NCBI GenBank assembly: GCA_900110395.1
Contig: FODP01000006.1
Location: 104,805-168,804 of the forward strand
Length of the DNA: 64,000 nucleotides
Direction of reading: 5' to 3'
From: Rhodospirillales bacterium URHD0017
GTDB taxonomy: Bacteria; Pseudomonadota; Alphaproteobacteria; Reyranellales; Reyranellaceae
Shown here: one piece after another, positions 20,640 through 30,632 of the stretch
Layout: each line of letters opens with the position of its first letter
How positions within the stretch are numbered: position 1 is the stretch's first letter
Position numbers and translations under genes: made by a program
The notes under the pieces: model-generated
Databases searched by the model: none
What the model saw: only the letters and a program-made list of their open reading frames with translations
What the model was told of the DNA's origin: nothing

Positions 20640-21736
20640 GCGGCAGCTCCTGTCATTTCCCCGACCAGATCGGCAAGACGCGCCGCCGCGTCCGGCCGGC
20701 CGGCCGCGTGGGCGGCCGTCGCCATCTTGGTCAGAAGGTGCGGTTGTTCGAACAAGGTCGCGAGATGCCTGGCCAGCGCCGCGGCCGTGAACTCGGCGTG
20801 TGGCATCACGATGCAGGCGCCCGCCGCCTCGAAGGCCCGGGCATTGGCGGTCTGGTGATCATCGGCGGCATAGGGATAGGGCACCAGGATCGACGGCCGA
20901 CCGATGGTCGCGAGCTCGGCCACGGTCGAGGCGCCGGCGCGGCCGATCACCAGATGCGCCGCCGCCAGACGCTGCGGCAGGTCGGAGAAGAACGGCGCCA
21001 GCTCGACGACGACGCCGCCGCGCGTGTAGCGCTGGCGCACCTTGTCGAAATCCTCCGAACGGCATTGCTGGACCAGGCGGATGCGCGAGCGCAACGCCTG
21101 CGGCAACGAGAGGATCGCCTCGGGTACGACCTGGCTGAACGAGGTCGCCCCCTGGCTGCCGCCGAACACCACCAGATCGATGACGCGGCCTGCGGCCGGT
21201 GCGCGATAGGGCTGTTCGCGCAGCACACGCACCGTCTCGCGCACCGGATTGCCGACCAGGCGGGCGCGGCCATCGCCGTCGGCGATGAAGCGGGTGTGGT
21301 CGAACGACGTGGCGATGCGCTCGACGCCACCCAGCACCATGCGGTTGGCCCGGCCCAGCACGGCGTTCTGCTCGTGCAGCATCGCCGGCAGGCGGCGCAG
21401 GCGGGCGGCTACCATGGTCGGCACGCAGGCATAGCCGCCGAAGCCGACGACGGCCGAGGGGCCGATGCGGCCGAGCGCCAGCCAGGCATCGAACAGGCCG
21501 AGCCCGAGGGACATCATGGCCTTGAGACGCTGGCCCAGCGACCCGCTGGGGCTGGCCGAATGGATGTAGTGGATCGGCCGATGCGACAGCGCCCCTTGCC
21601 ATTGGCGGCCGCGCGAATCGGTGACCAGGGTGAACGGCACGCCGCGCGCCTCGAGCTCGCCGGCCAGCGCCTCGGCAGGGAACACGTGCCCGCCGGTGCC
21701 GCCCGCTGCCAGGACCACGGGGCGCAGCTCAGCCAT
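20636..21736 (-). CDS. murG: Lipid II synthase MurG (GlcNAc transferase)
   Basis: GT28 glycosyltransferase converting lipid I to lipid II at the inner membrane. Seen: the N-terminal G-loop [16 protein letters not shown], the acceptor-side [12 protein letters not shown], the second G-loop [12 protein letters not shown], and the UDP-sugar site [24 protein letters not shown] followed by DDHQTANA. At 366 residues it is standard. The ATG start shares one base with the ftsW stop (TGATG). The frame continues open upstream only as a shadow of ftsW. Confidence 0.96.
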   Translation of the reverse strand: MAELRPVVLAAGGTGGHVFPAEALAGELEARGVPFTLVTDSRGRQWQGALSHRPIHYIHSASPSGSLGQRLKAMMSLGLGLFDAWLALGRIGPSAVVGFGGYACVPTMVAARLRRLPAMLHEQNAVLGRANRMVLGGVERIATSFDHTRFIADGDGRARLVGNPVRETVRVLREQPYRAPAAGRVIDLVVFGGSQGATSFSQVVPEAILSLPQALRSRIRLVQQCRSEDFDKVRQRYTRGGVVVELAPFFSDLPQRLAAAHLVIGRAGASTVAELATIGRPSILVPYPYAADDHQTANARAFEAAGACIVMPHAEFTAAALARHLATLFEQPHLLTKMATAAHAAGRPDAAARLADLVGEMTGAAA

Positions 21737-22863
21737 CACACCGCCTCCCGCAAGCCGGCATGCTCGCGCGTCAGCGACAGCATCATGCCGAGGCAGATCG
21801 CCATCGCCAGCGCCGAGGAGCCGCCATAGGAGATGAACGGCAGGGTCATGCCCTTCGCCGGAATGAGCTGGATGGTCGAGGCCATGTTGATGGCGGCCTG
21901 CAGGCCGAACTGCACGGCAAGGCCGGTGGCGGCCAGGGTGATGAACAGGCTGGTCTCCTTCGAGGCGCGCGACATCGAGCGCATGGTGACGAAGGCGAAC
22001 AGCGCCAGGATCATCAGGCAGACGACCAGGCCGAATTCCTCGCCAGCCACCGCCATCACGAAATCGGTGTGGGCGTCCGGAAGCTGGGCCTTGACCGTGC
22101 CCTCGCCCGGCCCGCGGCCGAACAGCGAGCCGTTCATGAAGGCGTCGAGCGAGGTGTTGACCTGGTAGTTGTCGCCTGACGAGGGATCGAGGAAGCGGTC
22201 GAAGCGGCTGCGCACGTGGTTGAAGGTGAAATAGGCGCCGACCAGCGCGCCGGCGCCGCCGATCACGCCGAAGGCGGCGACCCACATCGGCAGGCCGACG
22301 ACGAAGAGCTGGGCGGCCCATACCAGCGCCACCACGATGCTCATGCCGAGGTCGGGCTGCATCACCAGCAGCGCCAGCACGCCGCCGACCAGCAGGGTCG
22401 ACAAGATGTAGCCCGGCGCCCGCCGCTCGGCGCGGCTTTGCGCCAGCAGCCAGGCCGAGATCACGGCCAAGCTCGGCTTGACGAACTCCGAGGGCTGCAC
22501 GCTCGACAGGCCGGGCACCGAGATCCAGCGCCGCGCGCCCTTGATCTCGACGCCGATGACGAAGGTTGCGGCGAGCAGCAGCACGCTGCCGCAGAACACC
22601 AGCAGCGCCAGCCGCCTGATGTGGCGCGGCGAGGCGAGCGAAATCGCCAGCATCAGCATCAGCGCCAGCGGCAGGAAGAAGAACTGGCGCTTGGCGAAGA
22701 CGAAGGAATCGGCGCCGATGCGCTCGGCGGCGGGCGGCGAGGCGGCGAGCGTCAGCATGACGCCGAAGGCGATGATGCCCAGGATGGCGCCCAGCGACCA
22801 GCGGTCGACGGTCCACCACCACTGGCCGATCACGCTGCGGTCGTCGCGCGGTACCTGGATCAC
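21736..22863 (-). CDS. ftsW: Septal peptidoglycan polymerase FtsW (SEDS family)
   Basis: Multi-spanning SEDS glycosyltransferase polymerising lipid II at the septum together with FtsI. About ten TM segments are evident. The conserved RRWISVPGLSSVQPSEFVK and the downstream PAKGMTLPFISYGGSS loop are diagnostic of SEDS proteins. The start is taken as the GTG whose last bases overlap the murD stop (GTGA), giving 375 residues; the frame is open 31 codons further up but that would overlap murD deeply. Confidence 0.94.
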   Translation of the reverse strand: MIQVPRDDRSVIGQWWWTVDRWSLGAILGIIAFGVMLTLAASPPAAERIGADSFVFAKRQFFFLPLALMLMLAISLASPRHIRRLALLVFCGSVLLLAATFVIGVEIKGARRWISVPGLSSVQPSEFVKPSLAVISAWLLAQSRAERRAPGYILSTLLVGGVLALLVMQPDLGMSIVVALVWAAQLFVVGLPMWVAAFGVIGGAGALVGAYFTFNHVRSRFDRFLDPSSGDNYQVNTSLDAFMNGSLFGRGPGEGTVKAQLPDAHTDFVMAVAGEEFGLVVCLMILALFAFVTMRSMSRASKETSLFITLAATGLAVQFGLQAAINMASTIQLIPAKGMTLPFISYGGSSALAMAICLGMMLSLTREHAGLREAV

Positions 22864-24245
22864 GCTGCTCTCCCCAAAACCTGTGCGCCCGGCAGGGCGC
22901 GCGCCATGGCGCGGAACGCATCGCCACGGTGCTCGTAGCTCTTCCACTGGTCCCACGAGGCGCAGGCCGGCGACAGCAGGACCACGGCGATATCTTTCGC
23001 CTCGCGCTGCGCACGCTCATGCGCGGCGTCGAGCGCCGATTTGAGGTCGCCGCAGCGGCTGTAGGCGATCTTGCCCTCGAGCTGGCCGGCGAACAGCTCG
23101 GTCGCCTCGCCGATCAGGAAGGCATGGCGGATGCGCTCGAACCACGGCGCGAGCGGCGCCACGCCGCCCTCCTTCGCCTGGCCGCCCAGGATCCAGTAGA
23201 TGTCATGATAGGACGACAGCGCGCGCGCCGTGGCGTCGGCGTTGGTCGCCTTGCTGTCGTTGACGTAGACGACGTTGCCCACCGCCGCGACGCGCTCCTG
23301 GCGATGCGGCAGCCCGGGATAGCTCGTCAGGCCGGCGACGATCTGCTCACGCGGCACGCCGAGCCAGCGGCAGGCCGCCCAGGCGCAGGCGGCGTTCTGC
23401 GCATTGTGGTCGCCCGGCAAGGTCGGCACGTCGGCGAAATCGACGTTGTAGCCGTCGGCATCGACCAGCATGCCGGCGCGAAACGAGATGCCGCCGGCGA
23501 TCGGGCTCTCGAGCTTGACCGGCACCGCCGCGATGCCGCGCTTGATCAGCTTGGCATAGACGGCACGCGAGGGCTCGTCGTCGACGCCGATCACCGCGCA
23601 ATCGCGGATCTGCTGGCGGGCGAAGATGTTCTCTTTGGCGGCGACATAACCCGCGAGATCGCCATGGCGGTCGATGTGGTCGGGCGTGATGTTGAGCCAC
23701 ACCGCGACATGGGCATGGAAGGTTTCCAGCAGCTCCAGCTGGTAGGACGACAGTTCCAGCACGTACACGCCTTCGGCGCCGAGCGGTGCGAGATCGAGCG
23801 CACCGCGGCCGATATTGCCGCCGACCTCGCAGCGCACGCCGGCCTGGGTGAGGATATGGCCGATCAGCGCCGTCGTCGTCGACTTGCCGTTGGTACCGGT
23901 GATGGCGACGTACATCGCCTCGTCCTGGGCTTTGGCCAGCAGTTCGACGTCGCAGATGATCTTCTTGCCGGCGGCGCGCGCCGCAGCGGCCACGGGATGC
24001 GGCTTGGGGAAGGTGCTGGGGATGCCCGGGCTGATGACCAGCGTGGTGATGCGCGACCAGTCGACGCCCGCGGGGTTCGCGACGTTCAAGCCCGCCGCCG
24101 CCGCGGCATCGCGCGAGGCGGCGTTGTCGTCCCAGCAGATGTAGTCGATGCCGGCCGCCTTCAGGGCGCGTCCGGTCGCCATGCCGGAGCGCGCGAGCCC
24201 CAGCACGACGAACGACGAACCTTTCAGGATGCCGAGATCGATCAT
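22860..24245 (-). CDS. murD: UDP-N-acetylmuramoylalanine--D-glutamate ligase MurD
   Basis: Mur ligase adding D-Glu. It has an N-terminal Rossmann domain (VVLGLARSGMATGRALKAAG), ATP-binding GTNGKSTTT (117-125), the central VLELSSYQLELLE and LNITPDHIDRHG, and the C-terminal VYVNDSKATNADAT that is MurD-specific. At 461 residues it is normal. The start lies 4 bp after the mraY stop; the stop overlaps the ftsW GTG. Confidence 0.96.
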   Translation of the reverse strand: MIDLGILKGSSFVVLGLARSGMATGRALKAAGIDYICWDDNAASRDAAAAAGLNVANPAGVDWSRITTLVISPGIPSTFPKPHPVAAAARAAGKKIICDVELLAKAQDEAMYVAITGTNGKSTTTALIGHILTQAGVRCEVGGNIGRGALDLAPLGAEGVYVLELSSYQLELLETFHAHVAVWLNITPDHIDRHGDLAGYVAAKENIFARQQIRDCAVIGVDDEPSRAVYAKLIKRGIAAVPVKLESPIAGGISFRAGMLVDADGYNVDFADVPTLPGDHNAQNAACAWAACRWLGVPREQIVAGLTSYPGLPHRQERVAAVGNVVYVNDSKATNADATARALSSYHDIYWILGGQAKEGGVAPLAPWFERIRHAFLIGEATELFAGQLEGKIAYSRCGDLKSALDAAHERAQREAKDIAVVLLSPACASWDQWKSYEHRGDAFRAMARALPGAQVLGRAA

Positions 24246-24249
24246 CCGC

Positions 24250-25338
24250 TCACCTCAACTTCAGGGTGGCGAGGCCGGCCATCGCCAGGATGGCGGCGAT
24301 GATCCAGAAACGGAAGACGATGGTGGGCTCGGCCCAGCCCTTCTGCTCGAAATGATGATGCAGCGGCGCCATGCGGAAGACGCGGCGACCGGTCCATTTG
24401 TAGGACACGACCTGGACGATCACCGACACGGTCTCGAGCACGAACAGGCCGCCCACGATCGCCAGCACGATCTCGTGCTTGGTGACGACGGCGACCGCGC
24501 CCAGCGCGCCGCCGATGGCGAGCGAGCCGGTGTCGCCCATGAACACCATGGCCGGCGGGGCGTTGAACCACAGGAAACCGAGGCCGGCGCCGATCAGCGC
24601 GGCCAGCAGCACGGCGAGCTCTCCCGAGCGCGGCACGTGGTGGAGATAGAGGTAGTTGGTGAGGATGGTGTTGCCGACGACGTAGGCGATCAGGCCGAAC
24701 ACCGCCGAGGCCATGATCACCGGACCAATGGCGAGGCCGTCGAGGCCGTCGGTCAGGTTGACGGCGTTGGAGGCGCCCACCATCACCAGGGTGCCGAAGG
24801 CCAGGAAGCCCAGCAGCCCCAACGGCAACAGCACGTCCTTCAGGAACGGCAATGCCAGCATGTAACGCAGGGACGCGGGTGAAGCCTGGGCGATCAGGTA
24901 GGTCGCCAGGACCCCGACCACGATCGATATCACGATCTTGATCTTGCCCGGCACGCCCTTGGGATTCTTCTTGGTGACCTTGAGGAAGTCGTCCCAGAAG
25001 CCGACCGCGCCGAAGGCCAGGGTGATGGCGAGCACGATCCAGACATAGCGGTTGGTGAGATCGGCCCACAGCAGCGTGGCCACCGTGAGCGTGATCAGGA
25101 TCAGAAGCCCACCCATGGTGGGCGTGCCCTTCTTGGTGAGATGGGTAGCCGGGCCGTCGTGGCGGATCGGCTGGCCCTGCGCCTGCTTGCTGCGCAGCCA
25201 GCGGATCAGCCCGCCGCCGATCACGAAGCTCAGCACCAGCGCCGTCAAGAACGCCGCGATCGACCGGAACGTCAGATAGCGAAAGATGTTGAACGGGGTG
25301 AAGACGTCCGCCAGCGGATAGAGGAGATTGTAGAACAT
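24250..25338 (-). CDS. mraY: Phospho-MurNAc-pentapeptide translocase MraY
   Basis: Integral membrane transferase making lipid I from UDP-MurNAc-pentapeptide and undecaprenyl phosphate. About ten TM helices. Signature sites: [32 protein letters not shown] (Asp pair), [16 protein letters not shown] and the C-terminal [14 protein letters not shown] histidine motif. At 362 residues it is standard. Its ATG immediately follows the murF TAG with no gap. Confidence 0.97.
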   Translation of the reverse strand: MFYNLLYPLADVFTPFNIFRYLTFRSIAAFLTALVLSFVIGGGLIRWLRSKQAQGQPIRHDGPATHLTKKGTPTMGGLLILITLTVATLLWADLTNRYVWIVLAITLAFGAVGFWDDFLKVTKKNPKGVPGKIKIVISIVVGVLATYLIAQASPASLRYMLALPFLKDVLLPLGLLGFLAFGTLVMVGASNAVNLTDGLDGLAIGPVIMASAVFGLIAYVVGNTILTNYLYLHHVPRSGELAVLLAALIGAGLGFLWFNAPPAMVFMGDTGSLAIGGALGAVAVVTKHEIVLAIVGGLFVLETVSVIVQVVSYKWTGRRVFRMAPLHHHFEQKGWAEPTIVFRFWIIAAILAMAGLATLKLR

Positions 25339-26742
25339 CTAGCGTCCTACCTCGCCGCCGCTGGCCGCCAGGATGGCGTCGACGACATGCTTCATTCTTG
25401 AACCCAGCGAACCCTTCACCGCGATCACATCTCCTGCCCGCAACGCCGCCGCGACCTCGCCGGCAAGCGCCATTGAATCCGGCCGATGCACGCCACGCTG
25501 CGCCGGCTCGAGCTTGCGCCACAGCGCCTCCATGTGCGGCCCGCACAGGAAGACTTGGGCCGCGCCGCTGGCCACAACCGCATCAGCGAGCCCGGCGTGG
25601 AAGGCGTCGGCGCCCTCGCCCAGCTCGCGCATGTCGCCCAGCGCCAGCAGCCGGCGGCCACCCTTGGCCGGTTCGGTGCGCGCCAGGATGGCGAGCATGG
25701 CGCGAACCGACATCGGGTTGGCGTTGTAGCTCTCGTCCAGAAGCTCGACCGTACCGGTGCCGAACTTCAGGAAGCGCCGCGCGCCGCGCCCCGGCGAGGC
25801 CGACACGCCGGCGAGCGAAGCGGCCGCCTGTTCGACATCCGCGCCCAGCGCCTCGGCGACGGCCAGCGCCGCGATGCTGTTCAGCACCCAGTGCTCGCCG
25901 GCCGCACCCAGCCGATACTCGATGCGGCGGCCATGGATCAAGGCGACAACATCGCTGCCCGAATCCTGCAGGCTGCAGGAGACAAGCCGTGCCTCGGCCG
26001 TCTCGCCGCGACCGAAGCCGACGATGCGCGAGACGCCGAACCGGCGGGCGTGTCCCGCCAGCCGCTCGTAATGCTTGCCATCGCGATTGAGCACGGCCAC
26101 TGCACCTTGCGCCATGCCCGCGAACAGGCAGGCCTTTTCGTCGGCGATCGCCTCTTCAGAGCCCATGAAGCCGATATGCGCCGGCCCGACATTGGTCACG
26201 ACGCCGACATGGGCCTCGACCTGGCGGGCCAGCGGCTCGATCTCGCCGGGATGGTTCATGCCGATCTCGAACACGCCGTAGCGCGCCTCGCGTGGCAGGC
26301 GGGCCAGGCTGATGGGCACGCCGACGTGATTGTTGAACGAGGCCGCACTGGCCGAGGTCGGCGCCTGGGCCGACAGCAGCGCGCGCAAGGCATCCTTGGT
26401 GCTGGTCTTGCCGACTGAGCCGGTGACGCTGGCGATGCGGGCCTTGCCGCGCCGACGGCCGGCGCGGCCGAGACCCTCCAGCGCCTTCATGGTGTCGGGC
26501 ACGCGGATCAGCGTGCCGCCCGCATTCTCGACATCGCGCGACACGACCGCCGCTGCGGCGCCGCGCTTCATCGCCTCGGCCACGAAGGCGTGGCCGTCGG
26601 TCGTCTCGCCCTTCAGGGCAAAGAACAGGTCGCCCTTGCCGACGGCGCGGCTGTCGAAGGTGACGCCATTCGCCTCGAACGGCGCAGTGATGACTGCGCC
26701 CAGCGCCCGCGCCACTTCGTCGGAAGTCCAGAGCGCGCTCAC
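25339..26742 (-). CDS. murF: UDP-MurNAc-tripeptide--D-Ala-D-Ala ligase MurF
   Basis: Last Mur ligase, adding the Ddl-made dipeptide. ATP-binding is TGSVGKTSTKDAL, the central part has GVFEIGMNHPGEIEPL and VTNVGPAHIGFMGS, and the C-terminal part LLDESYNANPMSVRAML and ALGDMRELGE, all MurF-type. The start chosen is GTG (SALWTSDEVARALG follows) overlapping the murE stop as GTGA. The frame is open hundreds of codons upstream but only as a shadow of murE. 467 residues, normal length. Confidence 0.94.
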   Translation of the reverse strand: MSALWTSDEVARALGAVITAPFEANGVTFDSRAVGKGDLFFALKGETTDGHAFVAEAMKRGAAAAVVSRDVENAGGTLIRVPDTMKALEGLGRAGRRRGKARIASVTGSVGKTSTKDALRALLSAQAPTSASAASFNNHVGVPISLARLPREARYGVFEIGMNHPGEIEPLARQVEAHVGVVTNVGPAHIGFMGSEEAIADEKACLFAGMAQGAVAVLNRDGKHYERLAGHARRFGVSRIVGFGRGETAEARLVSCSLQDSGSDVVALIHGRRIEYRLGAAGEHWVLNSIAALAVAEALGADVEQAAASLAGVSASPGRGARRFLKFGTGTVELLDESYNANPMSVRAMLAILARTEPAKGGRRLLALGDMRELGEGADAFHAGLADAVVASGAAQVFLCGPHMEALWRKLEPAQRGVHRPDSMALAGEVAAALRAGDVIAVKGSLGSRMKHVVDAILAASGGEVGR

Positions 26743-28226
26743 GACACGGCCTCGGCGAACTCGCGCGCGACCTCGGCGTCGTCGAAATGGTGCGTCACGC
26801 CCTTGATGGTCTGGCCGGTCTCGTGGCCCTTGCCGGCGATCAGCAGCAGGTCGTCCTTGCTCCTGAGCGAGGCCATGCCGCGCTCGATGGCGGCATGCCG
26901 GCCGTCGCGCACTTCCAGCCAGTTGCGCCGGTCGGCGGGAATGCCGCGCACGATCTCGGCGCGGATCGCCTCGGGCTCCTCGCTGCGCGGATTGTCGTCG
27001 GTCACCAGGGTGAGATCGGCAAGGCGCGTGGCGATCTCGCCCATCACCGGCCGCTTGGCGCGATCGCGATCGCCGCCGCAGCCGAACACCACGACCAGCC
27101 GGCCGTGCGCGAAGGGCCGCAAGGTCGTAAGCACGGTCTCCAGCGCCTCGGGCTTGTGGGCGTAGTCGACATAGACGTTGGCGCCGGTGCGATGGCGCGC
27201 CACGAGCTGCAGGCGGCCGGGGGCGCCGGTCACGCTGCCCAACGCTTCGACCGAGCGGGCGACGTGGCCGCCGGTCGCCACGGCGAGGGCCAGCGCGCCC
27301 AGCGCATTGGAGGCCTGGAAACCGCCGACCAGCGGCAGCTCGATGCCGTGCAGTTCGCCCAGGATCTCGACCGCCAGATTCTGGCCGGCCGACGTCGCCC
27401 GATCCTTGAGCAGGCGGAACTCGCGGCCCTTGGCGCCGTAGGTCCAGCAGCGGATGCCGCGGCGTTGGCAGATCGCCATCAGGGCCTGGGCGCGGTCGCT
27501 GTCGGCGTTGATCACCGCCGTGCCGCTTTCCGGCAGCAGGCTGTCGAACAGACGCGCCTTGGCCGCGAAGTAGGTCTCCATCGAGGCGTGATAGTCGAGA
27601 TGCTCGTGCGTCAGGTTGGTGAAGCAGGCGGCCGACAGTTTCAGCCCGTCGAGGCGATGCTGGTCCAGCCCGTGGCTCGACGCCTCGATGGCGAGATGGG
27701 TGATGCCCTGGCACGCCAGGATCGCCAGGTCCTGGTGGAGCTGCACCGGGTCCGGCGTGGTCAGGCCGGCGTCGCGCGTCAGGCCAGGCGAGAAGATGCC
27801 GAGCGTGCCCACGCTCGCCGCCTTCAGGCCGAGGCTCGCCCAGATGTGGCGCACGAAGTGGACGGTCGAGGACTTGCCGTTGGTGCCCGTGACGGCCGCA
27901 ATCGACGCCGGCTGCAGGCCGGCGAAAGCCGCTGCCATCAGCGCCACGCGGCGGCGCGGATTGGCGTCACGGATGACGACGACCGAGGGATCGATTGGCG
28001 CCAGATCGGCGTCGGGCGCGGCGAGGATCGCCACGGCGCCGCGCTTCACCGCTTCGGCGACGAAGGCCGCGCCGTCCTGCCGGTTGCCGGCGAGGGCCGC
28101 GAAAAGGAAACCGGGCCCGACCTTGCGCGAATCGAGGGTCAGGCCGGCGAGGGCGGGATCGCGTGGCAACGCGGGGGGCGTGGTGGCCGCGTTGGCGCTT
28201 GCCCGCATCAGGTCACTCAGCAGCAA
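26739..28226 (-). CDS. murE: UDP-MurNAc-Ala-Glu--diaminopimelate ligase MurE (TTG start)
   Basis: Adds the third stem residue. The motif DDNPRSEEP is the signature of meso-diaminopimelate-specific MurE. ATP-binding is GTNGKSST (114-121), with EASSHGLDQHRLDG and FTNLTHEHLDYH in the centre. Start: a TTG giving LLSDLM matches the family N-terminus and has GGGAG 9 nt upstream, overlapping ftsI by 14 nt. The alternative is ATG at 28208, 5 bp after the ftsI stop, with a weak ribosome site. An in-frame GTC further up is not a start. 495 residues with the TTG. Confidence 0.92.
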   Translation of the reverse strand: MLLSDLMRASANAATTPPALPRDPALAGLTLDSRKVGPGFLFAALAGNRQDGAAFVAEAVKRGAVAILAAPDADLAPIDPSVVVIRDANPRRRVALMAAAFAGLQPASIAAVTGTNGKSSTVHFVRHIWASLGLKAASVGTLGIFSPGLTRDAGLTTPDPVQLHQDLAILACQGITHLAIEASSHGLDQHRLDGLKLSAACFTNLTHEHLDYHASMETYFAAKARLFDSLLPESGTAVINADSDRAQALMAICQRRGIRCWTYGAKGREFRLLKDRATSAGQNLAVEILGELHGIELPLVGGFQASNALGALALAVATGGHVARSVEALGSVTGAPGRLQLVARHRTGANVYVDYAHKPEALETVLTTLRPFAHGRLVVVFGCGGDRDRAKRPVMGEIATRLADLTLVTDDNPRSEEPEAIRAEIVRGIPADRRNWLEVRDGRHAAIERGMASLRSKDDLLLIAGKGHETGQTIKGVTHHFDDAEVAREFAEAVS

Positions 28227-30078
28227 CGCGACGCACTCCCGTTTGGGGTGCGGCCGCGGCCTGGTTGGGGCCGGGCCGTACCGGCAGAGCCTTACGCTGT
28301 TCCTGGGCGCCACGATGGCGCGCACTCGCCGGGACGAACTGCGGCGGCGGCACTGGCGCCGGCACCGGCGTCGAGGCGATCTCGATGGGCGGCAGGCCCT
28401 GCTTCAGGTCGCCCGGCAAGATGCCATAAAGCGATGCCATTCCCTCGATGATGACCTTCACCGAAGGCGCCGCCACCCAGCCTGCCGTCGCAAAGCCATA
28501 GGTATCCTTCGTGCCCTTGGGCTCGTCGATCGACACCAGGACGATGAACTTCGGATCGTTCATCGGGAACGCCCCAACGAACGAGCTGATTAGGGCTTTT
28601 TGGCGGTAGCCGCCGCGCGACGGCTTCTCGGCCGTGCCGGTCTTGCCGCCGACCTCGTAGCCCGGCAGGTCGGCGTTCTTGCCGGTGCCCTCGACCGCGT
28701 TCAGCCGCAGCAGCTGGCGCATCATCACCGAGGTCTTCTGCTGGATGACACGCCGCCCTTGGTCGCTGGCAGCGGTACGCTTGACCAGGCTGGGCGAATA
28801 GAGAATGCCGCCGTTGACCACCGCCGCCGACCCCGTCGCCAGGTGCAGCGGCGTCACCGAGATGCCATGACCGAAGGCGATGGTCATGGTGTTGATCTTC
28901 ATCCAGTTGCGCGGATAGAGCGGCGACGCCAGCTCGGTGAGCTGGGTGTTGAGCGGCTTCAGGAAACCGATCCTGTCGAAGAAGGCGCGCTGGGTGTCGC
29001 TGCCCATCTCCACCGCCATCTTGGCCGAGGCGATGTTGGAGGAGAACTTGAACAGCTCCGGCACCGTGAGCGGCCGGCGCTGGGCATGGTCGTCGTTGAT
29101 GGTGAAGCGGTCGATCTTGATCGGCGAGGTGGCGTCGAACACCGAGTTCAGCGTCACCCGGCCGGTGTCGAGGGCCATCGCCGTGTTGAAGATCTTGAAG
29201 GTCGAACCCTGCTCGTAGACGCCGAGCGTGGCGCGGTTGAACAGCGCGTCGTTGGTGATGGTCTTGGCCGAGTTGGGATCGTAGGTCGGCAGCGAGGCCA
29301 TGGCGAGGATCTCGCCGTTGGTCGCGTCCATGACGATGGCGGTGGCGCCGATCGCCGAGAACTTCTCGACCGCGCGGGCGATCTCGCGCTCGATCAGGCG
29401 CTGCAGGCGGAGATCGATGGCAAGCTGCAGCGTCTCGGCGCTCTGCAGCTGCTGGTCGAAGTAGCGCTCGACGCCGGCGAGGCCGGTATTGTCGACGCTG
29501 GCATAGCCCAGGATGTGCGCCGCCGCCGTGCCTTGCGGGTAGAGACGGCGTTCCTCGGCCTGGAACTCGAGACCGGGAATGCCCAGCCGGTTGACGCGGT
29601 CGTGCTCGCGCGGGCTCAAGCCGCGCTTCACCCAAACGAAGGTCTTGTCCTCCTCGAGCTTGGTGCGGACATCGTCGTACTTGAGGTCGGGCAGCGCCGA
29701 GACGATCTTCTTGGCGGCGTCCTGCGGATCGAGCAGCAGGCGCGGATTGACGAAGGCCGACATCACCGGCACCGACGTCGCCAGCACGGCGCCGTTGCGG
29801 TCGACGATGTCGGCGCGCTCCGACTGGATCGAGCCGCCGCGGGCGGCGACACGCTGCGTCGGCTCGGCGCCGTCGCGCAACAGCGACACGTAGCCCATGC
29901 GCAACGCAATGGCGACGAACACCACGGCGAACAGCCCTGATGCGATGACCAGGCGCTGGCGGGCGGTCTCCTGGGCATCGCCCTTGAGCCGCTCCTGCGC
30001 CAATCCGTAACGCGCGCCGGCCGCCGCGTTTACCGCGGCGGCCGGGTCGGGCGAGGCTCGCTTGCGCCACAGCTTCAT
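28213..30078 (-). CDS. ftsI: Septal transpeptidase FtsI (PBP3)
   Basis: Class B penicillin-binding protein cross-linking septal peptidoglycan. One TM helix (about 43-63), a pedestal domain (RADIVDRNGAVLATSV) and a transpeptidase domain with STFK (nucleophile Ser292), SSN (346-348) and KTGT (479-482). At 621 residues it is somewhat long because of a Pro/Ala/Arg-rich C-terminal tail of about 55 residues after the last conserved block. The start ATG overlaps ftsL (ATGA). Confidence 0.95.
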   Translation of the reverse strand: MKLWRKRASPDPAAAVNAAAGARYGLAQERLKGDAQETARQRLVIASGLFAVVFVAIALRMGYVSLLRDGAEPTQRVAARGGSIQSERADIVDRNGAVLATSVPVMSAFVNPRLLLDPQDAAKKIVSALPDLKYDDVRTKLEEDKTFVWVKRGLSPREHDRVNRLGIPGLEFQAEERRLYPQGTAAAHILGYASVDNTGLAGVERYFDQQLQSAETLQLAIDLRLQRLIEREIARAVEKFSAIGATAIVMDATNGEILAMASLPTYDPNSAKTITNDALFNRATLGVYEQGSTFKIFNTAMALDTGRVTLNSVFDATSPIKIDRFTINDDHAQRRPLTVPELFKFSSNIASAKMAVEMGSDTQRAFFDRIGFLKPLNTQLTELASPLYPRNWMKINTMTIAFGHGISVTPLHLATGSAAVVNGGILYSPSLVKRTAASDQGRRVIQQKTSVMMRQLLRLNAVEGTGKNADLPGYEVGGKTGTAEKPSRGGYRQKALISSFVGAFPMNDPKFIVLVSIDEPKGTKDTYGFATAGWVAAPSVKVIIEGMASLYGILPGDLKQGLPPIEIASTPVPAPVPPPQFVPASARHRGAQEQRKALPVRPGPNQAAAAPQTGVRRVAAE

Positions 30079-30632
30079 CGACGGTCCTTTTCGTTTCTCG
30101 AAAGGATCTCATCGATGGAGACCGCGGCGCTCTGGCCGTCGCCAACCGGACCCGCTGTTGCCGGCTCTTGGATCATGGCCGGTCGAGGGGGCGTCGTGGG
30201 TCCGGTCGAACGCCCTGGAGGGGGTGCGGAGGCCGGCGAGGGGCTGCCGGCCTCCGCTGCGACGCGACCACCACCGGGCAAGCTCGACGAGGGGACGTCG
30301 TTGCCCGTTCGTGGGGGGGAAGGGAGTGGTGGATCGCGACGCGGGGGCTGTGAATCTGCTGGAGGTTTCAGGGAATCGAGCCGCACGACCTGCTTGATCG
30401 AGGCGGGCTCGAGCTTGAGATGCTTGATGGCGAGCTTTTCGACGCGCTCGGCCTCGTTGAGGTGAGCCCATTCGACCCGCAGGATGTGCGTGGCCTGCTG
30501 GCTCTCGACGATCTTCTGATTGGTGCGGTCGATCTTCTCCTCGAGGTCCGCCACCTTGTACTTCACGGTGAACAGACCGATCGCGGTGGCGACCGCGGCG
30601 ATCGACCAGAACACGAGTCCGCGATGGATCAT
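30075..30632 (-). CDS. ftsL: FtsL-like division protein with Pro-rich C-terminal extension
   Basis: Small bitopic protein in the fixed FtsL position between rsmH and ftsI. One TM helix (about 8-24, [17 protein letters not shown]) is followed by a leucine-zipper-like coiled coil ([20 protein letters not shown]) and the FtsL-type [15 protein letters not shown]. FtsL proteins are normally 90-120 residues. Here a Pro/Ser-rich tail of about 90 residues extends to 185 residues. Identification rests on position, topology and the WAxLNxxxR motif. Confidence 0.87.
   Translation of the reverse strand: MIHRGLVFWSIAAVATAIGLFTVKYKVADLEEKIDRTNQKIVESQQATHILRVEWAHLNEAERVEKLAIKHLKLEPASIKQVVRLDSLKPPADSQPPRRDPPLPSPPRTGNDVPSSSLPGGGRVAAEAGSPSPASAPPPGRSTGPTTPPRPAMIQEPATAGPVGDGQSAAVSIDEILSRNEKDRR

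Noticed and set aside
20636..23020. A single 794-residue frame that might be read as an FtsW-MurG fusion
   Set aside because: The upstream half is out of frame with ftsW and Arg/Ala-rich. Real MurG starts at 21736 with a TGATG overlap.
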